From positions 248,001 to 312,000 of the forward strand of contig RHLJ01000003.1 of assembly GCA_003712055.1 (NCBI GenBank): DNA of 64,000 nucleotides, written 5' to 3'. Every line of letters starts with the position of its first letter. The first letter of the stretch is position 1. This document shows positions 8,827 to 16,968 of this stretch, in pieces. The DNA comes from Balneola sp. GTDB taxonomy: Bacteria; Bacteroidota; Rhodothermia; Balneolales; Balneolaceae. Under the pieces are notes generated by a model. The model made no database searches, was not told the DNA's origin, and worked only from the letters and a program-made list of their open reading frames with translations. The position numbers were made by a program, and so were the translations under genes.

Positions 8827-10395
8827 TTATGAAGCCAGCTTCATAGTCAACTTAAATTGAGTACCACTTTCTTGCGAATTCATTTCAACTTCGCCCTGAA
8901 GTTGACGAGCTAAGGTCTTGATGATGGTCATACCAAGAGTTTTATTTCTCTCTCTGTTCTCATTTAACTCAAATCCAACTCCATTATCTCTGACTTTTAA
9001 CTCCAGTTTATCACCATTTTTTTCTAACCCGACGTTAATAGTACCTTTTTCTCGATTAGTAAATGCATGTTTATATGAATTCACCAGGAGTTCATTTAAT
9101 AGAAGACCCAGGGGGATTGCTTTACTCATTTCTAAACTATGCCCACTTGTATCGAGAATAATAGAAATATTCTTTCCCATCGGATTGAACGTGGTATTAA
9201 TGGATTTGCACAACCTATCCAGGTACTCTTGCAAATCTACTTTAGAGAAATTCTCAGTTTGGTAAAGTGTTTCATGGATATAGGCCATAGACTTAACCCT
9301 TGACTTGGAATCGCTCAATACATGTTTGACCTTCTCTTCATTCGTGTTCATATACTGCAGGTCTAAAAGCGCCGTAACAACGGCAAGATTATTTTTTACT
9401 CTGTGATGAATCTCTTTAAGCAAAACCTCTTTTTCCGAAAGAGATTGAATAAGCTCTTCCTCGATTTTTTTAAGAGAAAAGGTCTTTTCCTCGACTTTGG
9501 CTTTCAGTTCTCTGTTCCAGCTTCCAATTAAGAACACAGCACCAAATCCAACACATAGAATTATCCAAATAGATATCCACGTAATCACTTGAAATGATTC
9601 TAATGAACCAATAATCAACTCTAATGACTTTGACTCCATGGCCATTACCTCTTCAGCTACGCGCTGCTGGCCGAGGTATTTTCCTGAATAAATGAAAACA
9701 GAGATTACTATGGTAACAACAACAATAGTACTGTAAATCCAATTCAATGAAATCTCTCCCCGATCAGGAACTTCATATTGCCTGACTTTAAATTGTTCAA
9801 TTTTGGGAGAAAAAATGAACAAAAGAGGCCCTACAATAATAATTGACTGTAGGAATGACCCAGCCCACCAACCATTCCAAAGACTTTCCGTTTGCGAAAC
9901 GGTTAAGTCGTGAGACATACTCCAAATGAATGCTCCTAGTGAACTTGCTGTAGCAGAAATAAAAGAGGTAATGATATAAACTACCACGCTCATTATTCCC
10001 CTCAACTTATAGTCGACTGACAAGCTATGATAGACTATAGCATAAATTGATAATCCGAAAACGAAAGAAAGAGCAAATAAAATTGACCAGTAAAAAGGTA
10101 AGTGACTAAAAATCCCAATTATAAACATTGATAAAAAAATCGGGATAAAGGCCCATTCAAAACCCACCCAGAACAATAATAATAAACAAATGAGAAGAGG
10201 GGGATTTAAAATGAAGAAAGTAAGTAATTGACTCCTGTCGGAGCTTTGACTAATCCAGTCTTCAGGGAGGTTTATGAACGTTACAGCAATTGTACCTGAA
10301 ATGATTAAAATCCAGGAAATCAATGGTACAATTACCTTGGCACTTAAGGGTTCGTACTTAGAAAGGATGTAATCCAGGTGTAATGGTCTCCACAC
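8827..10395 (-). CDS. Membrane sensor histidine kinase, HisKA_2 type
   Basis: A 522-aa sensor kinase. The N-terminus (20-290) has about eight hydrophobic helices arranged like a MASE1-type integral sensor, with a 45-residue extracytoplasmic stretch before the last helix (239-272). A coiled coil (about 295-325) leads to a HisKA_2 dimerisation box with EIHHRVKNNL (phospho-acceptor H330 or H331). The HATPase domain has LLLNELLVNSYKHAF (N box) and DNGVGF (G1). This kinase class commonly signals through stand-alone receivers or atypical outputs. No response regulator is adjacent, so it is an orphan here. The signal is unknown. Confidence 0.88.
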   Translation of the reverse strand: MWRPLHLDYILSKYEPLSAKVIVPLISWILIISGTIAVTFINLPEDWISQSSDRSQLLTFFILNPPLLICLLLLFWVGFEWAFIPIFLSMFIIGIFSHLPFYWSILFALSFVFGLSIYAIVYHSLSVDYKLRGIMSVVVYIITSFISATASSLGAFIWSMSHDLTVSQTESLWNGWWAGSFLQSIIIVGPLLFIFSPKIEQFKVRQYEVPDRGEISLNWIYSTIVVVTIVISVFIYSGKYLGQQRVAEEVMAMESKSLELIIGSLESFQVITWISIWIILCVGFGAVFLIGSWNRELKAKVEEKTFSLKKIEEELIQSLSEKEVLLKEIHHRVKNNLAVVTALLDLQYMNTNEEKVKHVLSDSKSRVKSMAYIHETLYQTENFSKVDLQEYLDRLCKSINTTFNPMGKNISIILDTSGHSLEMSKAIPLGLLLNELLVNSYKHAFTNREKGTINVGLEKNGDKLELKVRDNGVGFELNENRERNKTLGMTIIKTLARQLQGEVEMNSQESGTQFKLTMKLAS

Positions 10396-10468
10396 AATAA
10401 CTCCTTAACTTCATTGAATTACTTCAAGAAAATTCCCCAGCTAATGGAAATTATCTTAATCCGTAATG

Positions 10469-11245
10469 TTATTGTTCGTAATCAACCTGACCAAGCACGT
10501 TACCTAACGAATCGTATTCTATCCAAGTTCCCGATTCCTTTCCATCCTTATAAGTACCAATGGCTTGTACCTGCCCATTGGGATGCCATCTTTTGACCAA
10601 TCCATTGATTGATCCATTATTTCCTATCGGAAAGACATACCTGGGAGAACCATCCGCATAATACTGAAGGAAAGCGGTGTCTGTACGCAACGTATAATGC
10701 AATAAATTTCCATCGTAGTCAAAAAAATAACTGATACTGTCACTATGCAGACTTTTTATCTTTCCTGTTAGCGTGTTTCTAAACTGAGTTTCTCCCTCTT
10801 CCCATGTAATAGCAAGCTTTCCTTCCGAGGTCCAAACGTTTCCATTTCCGGTTTGATAATCTCTATCCATAGCTAGCTGACGGTTTGGATGCCAATACCT
10901 TAGACGTTCTATACTTCCGTCTTTAAACACAGCTTCGATATTATATACTCCCCAATGGTATGTTCTTATAAAACCGGAATAAGCTTCTTTAGATTTGCGG
11001 TAAACCAGACTAAGTGTAAGATCCTGAATCTCATAAACCGACATCCCATTCTGGTTTTCATGCCGAATAAAGAATTCGGGGGGAATCGGGTTCCCCCTTA
11101 AATCTACAAACTGTAATTCAGGGTACCCATCCAGAAAAAAGTGCACCTGCTCCTGTTCTTCAGTACATGACATGCCGAATGCAGATACAAAGAAAATGAT
11201 TAATAGGAGCTTTTTTTTATGATTAGTTATCGTACGAATATCCAT
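10469..11245 (-). CDS. YwqK-like lipoprotein with MORN-type repeats
   Basis: A 258-aa lipoprotein. A basic N-terminus and hydrophobic stretch end in FGMSC (lipobox, Cys about 27). The body holds repeated WHPNGQ/YxDGSPR-type motifs (RYWHPNRQLAM, YYADGSPRYVF, KRWHPNGQVQAIGTYKDGKESGTWIEYDS split between strands), as in the MORN-related YwqK antitoxin-like family. Despite that family name there is no toxin partner here. The start overlaps the end of the cyclophilin gene by 23 bp on the same strand, so the two are probably co-transcribed. The function is unknown; an envelope beta-solenoid is likely. Confidence 0.75.
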   Translation of the reverse strand: MDIRTITNHKKKLLLIIFFVSAFGMSCTEEQEQVHFFLDGYPELQFVDLRGNPIPPEFFIRHENQNGMSVYEIQDLTLSLVYRKSKEAYSGFIRTYHWGVYNIEAVFKDGSIERLRYWHPNRQLAMDRDYQTGNGNVWTSEGKLAITWEEGETQFRNTLTGKIKSLHSDSISYFFDYDGNLLHYTLRTDTAFLQYYADGSPRYVFPIGNNGSINGLVKRWHPNGQVQAIGTYKDGKESGTWIEYDSLGNVLGQVDYEQ

Positions 11246-12101
11246 ATTCGGAAGTAATCTTTTCTCGGCTCATTTCTTCCACTCTTACGGTCATTACTAT
11301 ATCCTCAAAGGGTCGATCCGCCTGATTGGTATTCTGAACCGCGATAGAATCTACTACCGAAAGACCTCTGATTACCTCTCCATAAACTGTATAATTACCA
11401 TCAAGAAAAGGTGCACCACCCTCGGTGCTATATACAGCCCTTTGCTCTTCCGTATATATCTTTGGAATGAAGCCCTCTGTTGCTATAGGTTTAACACGAG
11501 TCAGTATAGCCTGCACGCTATCAAGCTGACCTGCCATTTGAAATTGCTGTAATGATTGAAGGAGCTCATTGTTTTCAGGTGCCTGTACATACTTTGCCAG
11601 CATTTGTTGTATCGCCTGGTTATTCAAGCTTTGAAGCATCTGGTTCAATTCCAAGCTAGATACCGTTCTTCCGTGAACGATATAAAACTGAGACCCACTA
11701 GATTTTTTCTCAGGATTTTGTTGATCCCCTAAACGGGCTGCAGCTAATGCCCCCTTTTTATGGTAAAATTTGTTGTTGAACTCGGCATTAATTGTATATC
11801 CAGGGCCTCCCTGACCATCATTAAATGGGATATCATCCTTTGAAAATGGATCTCCTCCCTGAATCATAAATTCATTCATTACCCTATGGAAAGTGGTACT
11901 ATCGTAAAAGCCCTCTTTGGCTAGCTTTAGGAAATTTTCTTTGTGCAACGGAGTCTCTTCATATAGTACTACATGTATATCTCCAAAATTTGTACTGATA
12001 ATTGCAATTTCATCTGTTGCAATTGCTCTACTAACTTCCTCTTTATCGGTACACGTTAGGCTTAGAATTACAAAAACTAATAGAATGGAAATTCTTTTCA
12101 T
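11223..12101 (-). CDS. Peptidyl-prolyl cis-trans isomerase, cyclophilin type (lipoprotein)
   Basis: A 292-aa secreted cyclophilin. From the ATG at 12101 it has a lipoprotein signal (MKRISILLVFVILSLTC, lipobox SLTC). A longer frame to 12200 adds 33 residues that break the signal and overlap the divergent epimerase gene, so I reject it. The cyclophilin core starts at the INTNFGDI-type strand (ISTNFGDIHVVLYEE) with the signature FHRVMNEFMIQGGDP and GSQFYIVHG. A roughly 80-residue Gln/Leu-rich insertion (SLELNQML to PIATEGF) interrupts the domain before the final block (FLDGNYTVYGEVIRGLSVVD). It catalyses proline isomerisation in the periplasm. Confidence 0.9.
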   Translation of the reverse strand: MKRISILLVFVILSLTCTDKEEVSRAIATDEIAIISTNFGDIHVVLYEETPLHKENFLKLAKEGFYDSTTFHRVMNEFMIQGGDPFSKDDIPFNDGQGGPGYTINAEFNNKFYHKKGALAAARLGDQQNPEKKSSGSQFYIVHGRTVSSLELNQMLQSLNNQAIQQMLAKYVQAPENNELLQSLQQFQMAGQLDSVQAILTRVKPIATEGFIPKIYTEEQRAVYSTEGGAPFLDGNYTVYGEVIRGLSVVDSIAVQNTNQADRPFEDIVMTVRVEEMSREKITSEYGYSYDN

Positions 12102-12185
12102 TTGTTTTTTTTGTTTTGAAGTATTTTCATTTGCGTTGATGGTACAAAATAAGAGGCTTTTTGTCCCCAAAAAAAATTTAAAACT

Positions 12186-12584
12186 ATGCACATAGACCAT
12201 ATTGGAATTGCAGTAAAAGACCTTGATGAGGCTATCAGGATTTACGAGAAAATTTTAAATAGCCCCTGCTATAAAAGAGAAACTGTTGAAAGCGAAAAAG
12301 TAGAAACTGCTTTTTTTCAAACTGGAGAGTCAAAAGTTGAGTTACTTGGGGCTACATCAGAAGATTCTGTTATTGCAAAGTATATAGAAAAGAAAGGGCA
12401 AGGCCTTCATCATGTAGCTTTTGAAGTAGATGATATCCATCTCGAACTTGAGCGGTTATCAAAGGAAGGGTTCATCGTTCTAAACGAAAAACCCAAAGAA
12501 GGTGCTGACAATAAATTAGTGGCTTTTCTTCACCCAAAAGGAAACACAGGAGTTCTTGTAGAACTTTGCCAATCTAAAGGATGA
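12186..12584 (+). CDS. mce: Methylmalonyl-CoA epimerase
   Basis: A 132-aa single vicinal-oxygen-chelate protein. It interconverts (R)- and (S)-methylmalonyl-CoA in propionate metabolism. The family pattern is clear: MHIDHIGIAVKDLDEAI at the start (metal-binding H5 region), FFQTGESKVELLG, the GLHHVAFEVDDI block with the second metal His pair, and the ending FLHPKGNTGVLVELCQ. Length is typical. Its stop overlaps the start of the LytTR gene (ATGA), so translation is coupled. No mutase subunits are in the window. Confidence 0.92.
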   Translation: MHIDHIGIAVKDLDEAIRIYEKILNSPCYKRETVESEKVETAFFQTGESKVELLGATSEDSVIAKYIEKKGQGLHHVAFEVDDIHLELERLSKEGFIVLNEKPKEGADNKLVAFLHPKGNTGVLVELCQSKG

Positions 12585-13384
12585 GCAGAGTAATTCCACA
12601 TATAGCAAGTAAGCTCAAAACTATCGGCATAGTTGTTTTTTTGGTGTGGATTGGGGTGTATATCTATATGCTTTCCAACCCGCATTATTCCGTAGTACTC
12701 ACTCTTTTGATTGCACTATGCTTCGGACTTATCTCAGGAGGGATAGTTCTTTTTTACGAAATACTGCTTTTTATTATTAATCAGCGTACTAAACGATCTG
12801 TTAATTCGACCATTGTTACTACCCTCATAATTACTACAATTGCGATAGCAAACTACATTTTCTATCTGGTTCTAAGTAATTCAGAAGCTACTGCTCAGGG
12901 GTTTCTCACTTTAACTGTGCTAACTTTGATAATTGCTATCCTGCCAATATTAGGAGCTTATCTTTTTGAAAAGAACCAGGCGCTATCAACACGACTTAAT
13001 GAAGTTACTCCGATTGTTGACCAGCTGGATGGAGATCTTCCTAAATCAGTTACACGTTGGACAATCAAACTAAATAAGTCAGATTCCCGAAATATCAATA
13101 TTGAAGCGTTATTGTATGTCGAGTCAAAAAAGAATTATCTGGTTTTCCATTGTGAAAGTAACCATACTTTTCAGTTACGATTTACTCTCAAACAACTGGA
13201 AGCCAGTCTTTCAAAATTTGACTATCTCATTCGCTGCCATCGAAGTTTTTTGGTGAATGCAAAAAAAATAAGAGAAGTCAAGCCTTCTGGAAACGGATAC
13301 ACTCTTACATTAGATTCAGGAGACTCGAAAATACCCGTATCAAAAACCTATGCGGATAATCTAAAATCCTGGGCATCAATCTAG
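12581..13384 (+). CDS. Membrane-anchored LytTR transcriptional regulator
   Basis: A 267-aa protein with four predicted membrane helices (about 12-32, 36-60, 75-98, 103-127) followed by a linker and a C-terminal LytTR DNA-binding domain (about 160-262). The domain shows ALLYVESKKNYLVFHC, FDYLIRCHRSFLVNAKKIREVKPSGNGY and the IPVSKTYAD end typical of the family. There is no receiver, so it probably senses through its membrane part. It is coupled to mce by an ATGA overlap. Directly downstream lie four CCC-centred repeats with 20-21 bp period, a plausible operator for itself or the next gene. Confidence 0.88.
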   Translation: MSRVIPHIASKLKTIGIVVFLVWIGVYIYMLSNPHYSVVLTLLIALCFGLISGGIVLFYEILLFIINQRTKRSVNSTIVTTLIITTIAIANYIFYLVLSNSEATAQGFLTLTVLTLIIAILPILGAYLFEKNQALSTRLNEVTPIVDQLDGDLPKSVTRWTIKLNKSDSRNINIEALLYVESKKNYLVFHCESNHTFQLRFTLKQLEASLSKFDYLIRCHRSFLVNAKKIREVKPSGNGYTLTLDSGDSKIPVSKTYADNLKSWASI

Positions 13385-13401
13385 CCATTGATCACCTCAT
13401 C

Positions 13402-13472
13402 TCGTCCCAGGTTATCACTCCTCGTCCCTTATTGATATTTTTATGTCCCTGAAATCGAGTCTAAATCCCTGA
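13402..13472. promoter_or_regulatory. Four phased direct repeats, putative LytTR operator
   Basis: TCGTCCCAG (13402), TCGTCCCTT (13422), ATGTCCCTGA (13443) and AATCCCTGA (13464) line up with their CCC triplets at 13406, 13426, 13447 and 13467. The spacings are 20, 21 and 20 bp, about two helical turns. LytTR proteins bind paired direct repeats roughly 21-22 bp apart. This array sits right after a LytTR gene and about 60 bp upstream of the next ATG. The link to that regulator is inference. Confidence 0.5.
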
Positions 13473-13531
13473 CGTAAATCACTTAAAGCATGCCAGCGTA
13501 GTTTGTGCAAACTCAATTAAAGCACTTGACT

Positions 13532-14227
13532 ATGCACGACATTCTACGATATACCCATGTACTTCTTGGAGCCCTTTGTTTGATCTCGGGTTTAATTCCT
13601 ATGTTTTCAAAAAAAGGAGGGAAACTCCATCGCTTAAGCGGTAAGCTTTTTTTCTGGACCATGTTTGGCATTTTTGCTACCGCCCTGCTTATGATCTTCT
13701 TTTATCGATTCAATTACTTTCTTCTTGTTATCGCCGTATTCAGTTTTTATATGTGTTTCACTGGGTATAGAGTGTTGTACCGCAAGAAACCTGGTGAACA
13801 AAATTGGATTGATTGGACTGGAGCGATAATTACCACACTTGCAGGGCTATCTTTCCTATATCTGGCAGTAACACGATATATTGATTCAGGAAGTATCAAG
13901 CCTCTAATTATTCTGCTAACCGTATTTGGATTTCTTACCAGCTGGAGCGCCATTGAAGACATGATCATATTCCGAAAGAAGAATGTTGATGACAAACTTT
14001 GGTGGTTTTACCATCATATGTCTGCGTTTTGTGGAGCCTATATCGCAGCCGTCACCGCCTTTGCCGTACAGATGTCCGGAACTCACCTAGCTCATCTTGA
14101 ATATGCATGGCTTTCCTGGATTCTTCCGGCTGCGCTAGGAACCCCGCTTATCTCCATTGCTAAGCGAAGATATATGAAGAAACATCAATCCAACAAACCC
14201 CCAATAAAAGCAAAAGCTGCTGGTTAA
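13532..14227 (+). CDS. DUF2306-like integral membrane protein
   Basis: A 231-aa membrane protein from the ATG at 13532. A GTG at 13505 would add nine residues ahead of the conserved opening MHDILRYTHVLLGALCLISG. I count about seven hydrophobic helices. Conserved features include HVLLGALCLISGLIPMFSKKGGKLHRLSGKLFF split around a loop, and late histidines in WWFYHHMSAFCGAYIAA, as in the DUF2306 family of heme- or quinone-like membrane proteins with unproven function. It follows the putative LytTR operator and may be its target. Confidence 0.75.
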   Translation: MHDILRYTHVLLGALCLISGLIPMFSKKGGKLHRLSGKLFFWTMFGIFATALLMIFFYRFNYFLLVIAVFSFYMCFTGYRVLYRKKPGEQNWIDWTGAIITTLAGLSFLYLAVTRYIDSGSIKPLIILLTVFGFLTSWSAIEDMIIFRKKNVDDKLWWFYHHMSAFCGAYIAAVTAFAVQMSGTHLAHLEYAWLSWILPAALGTPLISIAKRRYMKKHQSNKPPIKAKAAG

Positions 14228-14270
14228 ACTGGTTGAGTTTTCAGGAAAAGGATATGTATCTTTGAATATT

Positions 14271-14344
14271 CGAGGCGTGGCGTAGTCCGGTAGCGCACTC
14301 GGCTGGGGGCCGAGGGGTCGCAGGTTCAAATCCTGTCGCCTCGA
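14271..14344 (+). tRNA. tRNA-Pro (GGG)
   Basis: A full cloverleaf can be folded: acceptor CGAGGCG (14271-14277) pairs exactly with CGCCTCG (14337-14343), with discriminator A at 14344. The D-arm is GCGT/GCGC, the anticodon stem CTCGG/CCGAG with loop CTGGGGG and anticodon GGG at 14305-14307, the variable loop GGGTC, and the T-arm GCAGG-TTCAAAT-CCTGT. No CCA is encoded. Nothing nearby suggests an integrated element. Confidence 0.97.
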
Positions 14345-14418
14345 CAATTCATCAAATTAATTTGGAATATCGAAGGAGATAATGATAGATCTCCAAACCA
14401 ATCAGTTGATAGGCTTCC

Positions 14419-16116
14419 ATGAAACTATTCAAACCTTTCTTCGTTCTTTTTCTTTTTACAATAATTCTAAGCAGTACGAGCAGAGCGCAGATATCGCTGG
14501 TACCTGCCAATCACCCTGTCTATGAATGGTTGCATCATCAACGTGTTCTTGGAAACGCCCCCTCTTATAATTATGAAGTTCTCCCTCTTTCCAGGGGGGA
14601 GATATCAACCATCTTATCGGATATTGAAGAAGGAGAGCTTGGCTATTTTGATCGCAAACAATACGTAGCCTACTCGAAAGAATTTGATTTGGATTATCAA
14701 ATAGAGAATTCACCGAATGATTTGTTAAAAACAGACGACAGGTCTGTTTCTACAATCCTCAAAAAGAAAGTTTCTCATTACCTTAGTGATGAGGAATCAC
14801 ACTTGTTTAGCTATAATGATTCTATATCAAATGTGGTTTTGGACGCCTGGTGGGGATACGGAAATATTGTTAATGAATCAGGAGGAGTTACTACTCAAGG
14901 TATTCATGACTTTAAAGGCTTTAGAGGATACGGAAGTCTGTATAACCTCATAGGTCTACATCTCGAGTACCAAAACTTTACTGAACTAGGTAGTGAAAGA
15001 GCTGTACAATATCATCCAGTTTTTGGAGATACTTTCTTCATATTACAAGGGAAATCATCTGGTTCTTATACCCAAAGTTTTGCATCTCTTGCATATGGCA
15101 AGCTTCGTTTCGATATCGGAAGAGGATCACTTAAGTATGGGCTGGGAGTCGATCAATCCTTGATCCTTTCGAGGCAGGCACCTGATTTTGATTGGATGAG
15201 ACTCAATTGGAACTCCAAATATTTGAAAGTTTCATACATGCATGGTTCTATTCAAAGTCTGGGTACAGAAAATGAAACTATTACTGTAAATGATGAGGAC
15301 TTCTTATCAAGGGTAACAACTCCAAGATGGATAGTATTGCGAAGATTCGAATTATTACCGTTCAGTTGGATCAGTATGATATATACTCAAACAGTTATAT
15401 ATAGTAACAGAAGTTTAGATTTTAGCCATTTAAACCCTCTTTACCTTGTTGACGTAGCAGAAGAGAATAATCAGGATCGAGATAACCCCGGTATAAATTT
15501 TGAAGGAATTATTAGACCATTCAAATCAGTCGAGTTATATGCGGGATTAGGAATGGATGATATAAACAAGGTCTCAGATGTGTTTAAAAAAACTGGAAAT
15601 CGTTCTTCTGAAGATGCAGTTTTATCTTATCAGGCTGGGATTAGTACTTCTTATAAAACTGGTACCAGTGTTAATTTGGAATATTTCCGAATTGAACCCT
15701 ACTACTATACGCATATATTCAGGTTTAATACCTATGAGAATTTCAATCAATCCTTAGGACATGACCTTGGCCCTAATAGCGATCAGGCGATGATAAAAAT
15801 CCGGCAGTGGCTCCCAAAGCGTGCATGGGTAGAACTGGCCTTAAAAAGAATTCGAAAAGGGCTTAATGTGGTTGACGAAAACGGGGTATTAGTTCAAGAT
15901 GTTGGGGGAGATATCTTTGAACCTCAGGGAGGAGGAGACGTTGTTCGTTTTTTAAGCGGAGATGTACATCATATTAACGAAATAGAAGTCAAGGCTCAGT
16001 TCGAACCAGTTCGTGCATTTATCATTAATTTTGAATTCAATAAATCCGATATCTCAAAAGGATTACAACTAAGTGATAGAGATTATTTCTCCGTTGGAAT
16101 TCAAATTGGTTATTAA
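14419..16116 (+). CDS. Wzi-like capsule-assembly outer-membrane protein
   Basis: A 565-aa protein with a signal peptide (residues 1-23, ending SRAQ). The mature start (SLVPANHPVYEWLHHQRVLG) and following LPLSRGEI are typical of the capsule-assembly Wzi family. The rest is rich in alternating beta strands with aromatic residues, ending in IGIQIGY-like SVGIQIGY with a terminal aromatic, so an outer-membrane barrel of 16-18 strands is likely. In Enterobacteria Wzi anchors capsule to the cell surface. No polysaccharide genes are adjacent here, so the family call is supported but the role is inference. Confidence 0.75.
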   Translation: MKLFKPFFVLFLFTIILSSTSRAQISLVPANHPVYEWLHHQRVLGNAPSYNYEVLPLSRGEISTILSDIEEGELGYFDRKQYVAYSKEFDLDYQIENSPNDLLKTDDRSVSTILKKKVSHYLSDEESHLFSYNDSISNVVLDAWWGYGNIVNESGGVTTQGIHDFKGFRGYGSLYNLIGLHLEYQNFTELGSERAVQYHPVFGDTFFILQGKSSGSYTQSFASLAYGKLRFDIGRGSLKYGLGVDQSLILSRQAPDFDWMRLNWNSKYLKVSYMHGSIQSLGTENETITVNDEDFLSRVTTPRWIVLRRFELLPFSWISMIYTQTVIYSNRSLDFSHLNPLYLVDVAEENNQDRDNPGINFEGIIRPFKSVELYAGLGMDDINKVSDVFKKTGNRSSEDAVLSYQAGISTSYKTGTSVNLEYFRIEPYYYTHIFRFNTYENFNQSLGHDLGPNSDQAMIKIRQWLPKRAWVELALKRIRKGLNVVDENGVLVQDVGGDIFEPQGGGDVVRFLSGDVHHINEIEVKAQFEPVRAFIINFEFNKSDISKGLQLSDRDYFSVGIQIGY

Positions 16117-16522
16117 GTAATCGCATTATCTCTTAGTTCTTATCTGTAAAAATAGATAGACTACTATTCAAATTTCTCTTCCCGAGTTATCTATTCTCCC
16201 TTAATCTCAAAGGCATACATGGAGCTTTTGCAACAATTGTTAGTGGCGCTACTCTTGAAACTATCGAACCAATTACAATCAAACTAAATACTAATACAGA
16301 AACCTTTGGAAGATTTGAATTTGTAACGATCAAACATACTGTTACTCATATAGAAACTTCAGGCTGATTAGAATTAACCTTACTGCTGATTGTTTACTCA
16401 GATCCAAAAAAGGAAGGCATTCAGTAGACATAGAACTAAAAAATTAGACCCAACTTAAAAGGAATATTTACTGGTTCAATTACTACAATCATAACCTATT
16501 TATAGCTTTTATTCTGTACCCC
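16117..16522 (+). other. Gene-poor stretch with a possible decayed coding fragment
   Basis: This 400-bp stretch has no credible intact gene. One frame is open from about 16147 to a TGA near 16368 and reads like coding sequence (for example GAFATIVSGATLETIEPITI and ETFGRFEFV), but it has no plausible start. It may be a remnant of a secreted protein's beta-sandwich domain, or chance. A rho-independent terminator follows. Confidence 0.3.
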
Positions 16523-16557
16523 AAGCCTTAATCGGATGATACCATTGAGGCTTTTTT
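16523..16557 (+). terminator. Rho-independent terminator
   Basis: AAGCCT (16523-16528) pairs with AGGCTT (16548-16553), extended weakly inward by TAA/TTG, and a T-run follows (CTTTTTTATT). It closes the transcript from the Wzi-like gene or the decayed segment and insulates the VOC gene. Confidence 0.65.
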
Positions 16558-16600
16558 ATTTCCAGCCTACCTTTTTATTACCTTCTTGCAAAAAAGGATC

Positions 16601-16960
16601 ATGATTAAAGGACTGCGAACGGTTATATATCCAGCGCCAAATCTACTTGAAGCAAAAAAATGGTATAGCAAGATTACTAAGCAAGAACCATATTTCGATG
16701 AAGATTATTATGTGGGATTTGATATTGGCGGTTATGAGCTTGGGTTAATTCCCGACCGAAAACCTGGGACTCAGGGTAGTATTGTTTATTGGGGAGTAAG
16801 CGATATAAATGCAACCTGGGAAATGTTAATTTCAGAAGGAGCTACAGCTGATGAGGAAATTATGCACGTGGGTGGAGAGGTTTATGTAGCGACAGTAATT
16901 GACCCTTTTGGTAACTTATTCGGAATCATACAAAATCCTAATTTCAAAGCTACAAACTAA
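16601..16960 (+). CDS. VOC (glyoxalase/bleomycin-resistance fold) protein
   Basis: A 119-aa single-domain vicinal-oxygen-chelate protein. I take the ATG at 16601 because AAAAAAGGA stands just upstream; a TTG at 16586 would place the ribosome site inside the gene. Features are LRTVIYPAPNLLEAKKWYSK at the start, a central GGYELGLIPD strand and the C-terminal DPFGNLFGIIQNP typical of glyoxalase-like proteins. The specific metal-dependent reaction cannot be told. It ends 8 bp before the dehydrogenase gene, so an operon is likely. Confidence 0.85.
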   Translation: MIKGLRTVIYPAPNLLEAKKWYSKITKQEPYFDEDYYVGFDIGGYELGLIPDRKPGTQGSIVYWGVSDINATWEMLISEGATADEEIMHVGGEVYVATVIDPFGNLFGIIQNPNFKATN

Positions 16961-16968
16961 CTTGCTGT

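Noticed and set aside
10414-10596. 60-codon frame between the kinase and the YwqK gene
   Set aside because: It overlaps the YwqK coding sequence in antisense and reads as low-complexity chance sequence.
10469-11245. Toxin-antitoxin system (YwqK is annotated antitoxin in databases)
   Set aside because: No toxin-like partner is present; the repeats and lipobox argue for an envelope lipoprotein.
12101-12200. Longer start for the cyclophilin at 12200
   Set aside because: It adds 33 residues before a complete lipoprotein signal and overlaps the divergent mce gene.
14271-14344. Genomic island inserted at the tRNA
   Set aside because: No integrase, attachment-like repeat of the tRNA end or composition shift is seen on either side.
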